A stretch of 64,000 nucleotides of DNA from Centropus unirufus (taxonomy: Eukaryota; Chordata; Aves; Cuculiformes; Centropidae). A program made the position numbers and the translations under genes. Shown here piece after piece: positions 61,917-64,000 of the stretch (position 1 is its first letter; each line of letters opens with the position of its first letter). The DNA lies in NCBI GenBank assembly GCA_013397695.1, contig VYZI01000254.1, positions 678,484 through 742,483 of the forward strand. Direction: 5' to 3'. Under the pieces are notes generated by a model, which had not been told where the DNA came from, did no database searches, and saw nothing but the letters and a program-made list of their open reading frames with translations.

Positions 61917-61988
61917 TACCTGTCAGGTGAAGAGAAAGGTCCTCTCCGTTCTCATCTTCTTCCATGGACAGAAAACAATAATGAATGA
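61917..61988 (+). other. Candidate terminal exon after a strong acceptor-like site
   Basis: A long pyrimidine run (CTTCCTCTCATTTTTTTCAG at 61897-61916) makes an excellent splice-acceptor-like site. The frame beginning at 61917 reads 23 codons ('YLSGEEKGPLRSHLLPW' and onward) to TGA at 61986-61988. A second frame stays open to 62037. No polyadenylation signal is seen close by, and no upstream exon is recognised. The minus strand also carries a donor-like CAG/GTACTG at 61920-61915, so the site is ambiguous. Confidence 0.15.
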
Positions 61989-64000
61989 GAAGTACCAAAT
62001 AATCACTTTCTGTCACATTAACCTCTGCTATTTCTGAACACTTGCAGAGTTTTGAGCATCTCAGAGCCACAAACAGCTCAGGACATCTCTGTTATGGCAT
62101 GCTCAGCCTCCCAAGCCAGAGACACTCCAACTTGCTGCTCCCTTTCTTTGACTGATGGTGACCTACTGCACTAAAGCTGCAAGAATCAAGCATTGATCAG
62201 CTACTGTAATCCACAAAAGGATACATTAATTTAGGGTTATCCTAATGAGAACAATCCCTAGATTTTTGTTTCTCTTCTAAAGTAGTAGAAGTTTTATTCC
62301 TGTAAGAGAGGGGACCCTAAAATGCCTTTGCCTAACAAGCTGCTTCCATGTTCTCTTCAATAATTCCCTTTTGCACACAGATTTGTTAACTCAGCTAGCC
62401 AAGAAAGATAGACTTTTGCTTTTGGTTTAGGCTGTCAACAATGCCTATCCATGAAGCTGGCAGTGGCCCTATATCTATGCCAATGTCTTTCTTAAAGGAC
62501 ACCGTATCACCTATGTATTGAATATGATTAGTAAGATTCTGTGTTTAGAGTCCTTTGTACATTTGTTAGATTTCTTATCTTTATGTTTTTATTCCAAAAT
62601 CCTATGTCACCTGAGTCAATAATTGTAATGGATAAATACAACAATAGGGGGTGGTAAAATACTTTTTCTTGGCATAGCTATCAAAATGAAGGAGGTCTGG
62701 TTTTGTGTTTAAGTTGAAACACCAAGGGACAAATATTGCAAGGCTATTGGTTTGGGTGCTTTAGTAATTGCAAAATCTTTAATTTAAAAAGTGTCATGTA
62801 TATTTTAACTAAATCTATTTGGCCCTCTACTTTTAAACAATGTCTGAAAAATAAATAAACAAAAGGACACATTAGAAGAAAAGCAACAGAAAATTTGAAG
62901 TCAATTTCCCTCCTGCCCGTCTATATTAGTAATTTTATCAACCCAGAAGATTAACACACCCACCATCCTCGCAGACAAATAGTTAAATTATGTATGAGTA
63001 CTTTTAATATGAACTACTAAGTAAATGATTTTTATCCAATGCATGTAATGTTCTACCTACAAAATTCTCCTCCCTCCACCTCCCTTTTATAATCATCCAG
63101 AGAGGATATGAAGAATGTTGTGATACATTCCCATTATTCTGAGAAGGAAAAAAAAAAGAAGCCTATAGAAGATTTGTTTTGTACATAGCCCTTGTCTGAG
63201 CACACAGACCACTGTAATAAAAATTGCACTGGGATTTATGGTCAAACAAAAACTTAAGAGATGTGCTAGAAAACAATCATAGTAATGTTTCTATTTATTT
63301 TTCTTCCCTTCCCTTCCTCCTGTCTTATTTCCTGTGTTCCTGGAAAGAACAGATGGCCAAGTAATCAGGTAGGTGTGAAAATATACAGTAAAGTTGCTTA
63401 ACACATCTGATAGCAGCAAAGGTCCATATATGGATGCCTCTTGGAAAAAAAAAAAGTCAGTACGATTTTTTAGTTGGTTTTATCTCGTTAGGAGAAAATC
63501 AACTTTCTACACATAGGCAATTGAAATTTAACTAATTAATGAATTATACTAATCTTGTCATACCAACTGAATTTACATACTTCTGTTTGTGCAAAGCTAA
63601 GACACATACAGCATCTGGACCTTCCCTGCCACAAAGATCCTGTCATCCCCTGTAAACAGGTCAAGAAAGGGTTGCTGACAAGTAACTATCATATACAGAT
63701 ACAAATGCCTTGGAGGAAGTTCTGATGCCTACATGTCACTTTGGCTGTGAAAGTATACTAGAACCTCAAAATCACCAATGCAAAACCCACAGGGACCTCT
63801 GTGACTGCACAGAAATGTCTCAGGTGTCTACATTTCTGCTGATGGGTATGCAATAATCCTCTAAGCTATGACACTTCCAAGCTGCTTAAAGCTGAAAGAT
63901 GGCAGGATTAGTCTCTCCTCTGCCCATTTACCTCGACCCCAAGGAAAGAGTCAGTGGTGTTGTTAGGAGTTATTCAGAGATGAAATCTGATATTATATCT

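Larger units (their letters stand above)
59836..64000. other. Unique DNA with one weak exon candidate, no gene seen
   Basis: No LINE or LTR landmarks. ORFs reach 114 codons (61726-62070, minus). A CCA/CTA trinucleotide stretch lies at 61582-61603. 60820-61010 has enhancer-like texture. The splice-acceptor-like site at 61916 is listed separately. Confidence 0.5.

Noticed and set aside
61726..62070. 114-codon minus-strand ORF beginning with an acidic stretch
   Set aside because: It has a donor-like site inside and an acidic start near 61965, but start context is poor, no domain is visible, and the stronger splice signal is on the other strand.

Overview
This window is almost certainly from a bird nuclear genome. 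It is AT-rich with short ORFs only, and it carries nine fragments of CR1 (chicken-repeat-1) non-LTR retrotransposons. Several of these end in the avian-type CR1 3' tail, with variants of the ATTCTATG unit. Beneath them lie two MIR-like SINE remnants and a few degraded short repeats of the kind seen in slowly evolving sauropsid genomes. I see no bacterial features, tRNA, rRNA or CRISPR array, and no gene that I can name. The likeliest setting is a gene desert or the inside of a very large intron.

Layout. 1-5.98 kb is mostly unique AT-rich DNA, with a pyrimidine tract at 3.37 kb and a MIR-like remnant at 3.9 kb. An old CR1 fragment lies at 6.0-6.5 kb. 6.5-17.3 kb is unique sequence and includes the longest ORF of the window (171 codons, minus strand, 14.5-15.0 kb), which contains a strong splice-donor-like site. 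CR1 3' ends lie at 17.3 and 20.2 kb. 20.3-39.2 kb is a long stretch with few recognisable repeats but with two clean hairpins (33.06 and 34.97 kb), simple repeats and one palindromic old repeat (30.8 kb). At 39.2-40.5 kb a CR1 reverse-transcriptase fragment is interrupted by a second CR1 3' end, which is a nested insertion. A G-quadruplex-type run lies at 42.94 kb. A 1 kb minus-strand CR1 at 44.96-45.96 kb is followed by a second MIR-like remnant. A CpG-dense, exon-like block with a tiny CR1 tail beside it lies at 50.1-50.4 kb. A minus-strand CR1 lies at 53.1-53.6 kb. An assembly gap of 965 N (58394-59358) breaks a minus-strand CR1 that resumes at 59359. The rest, to 64 kb, is unique DNA with one very good splice-acceptor-like site at 61.9 kb.

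How things work together: no operon or pathway is visible. The CR1 copies are 5'-truncated and inert. Both copies that retain the polymerase active-site motif have lost the first aspartate of the catalytic pair. The most useful leads are four weak exon candidates (14.8, 18.4, 50.3 and 61.9 kb), the nested CR1, the G-rich and pyrimidine tracts, the hairpins, and AT-rich blocks that could be conserved enhancers. None amounts to a demonstrable new biological system from sequence alone.
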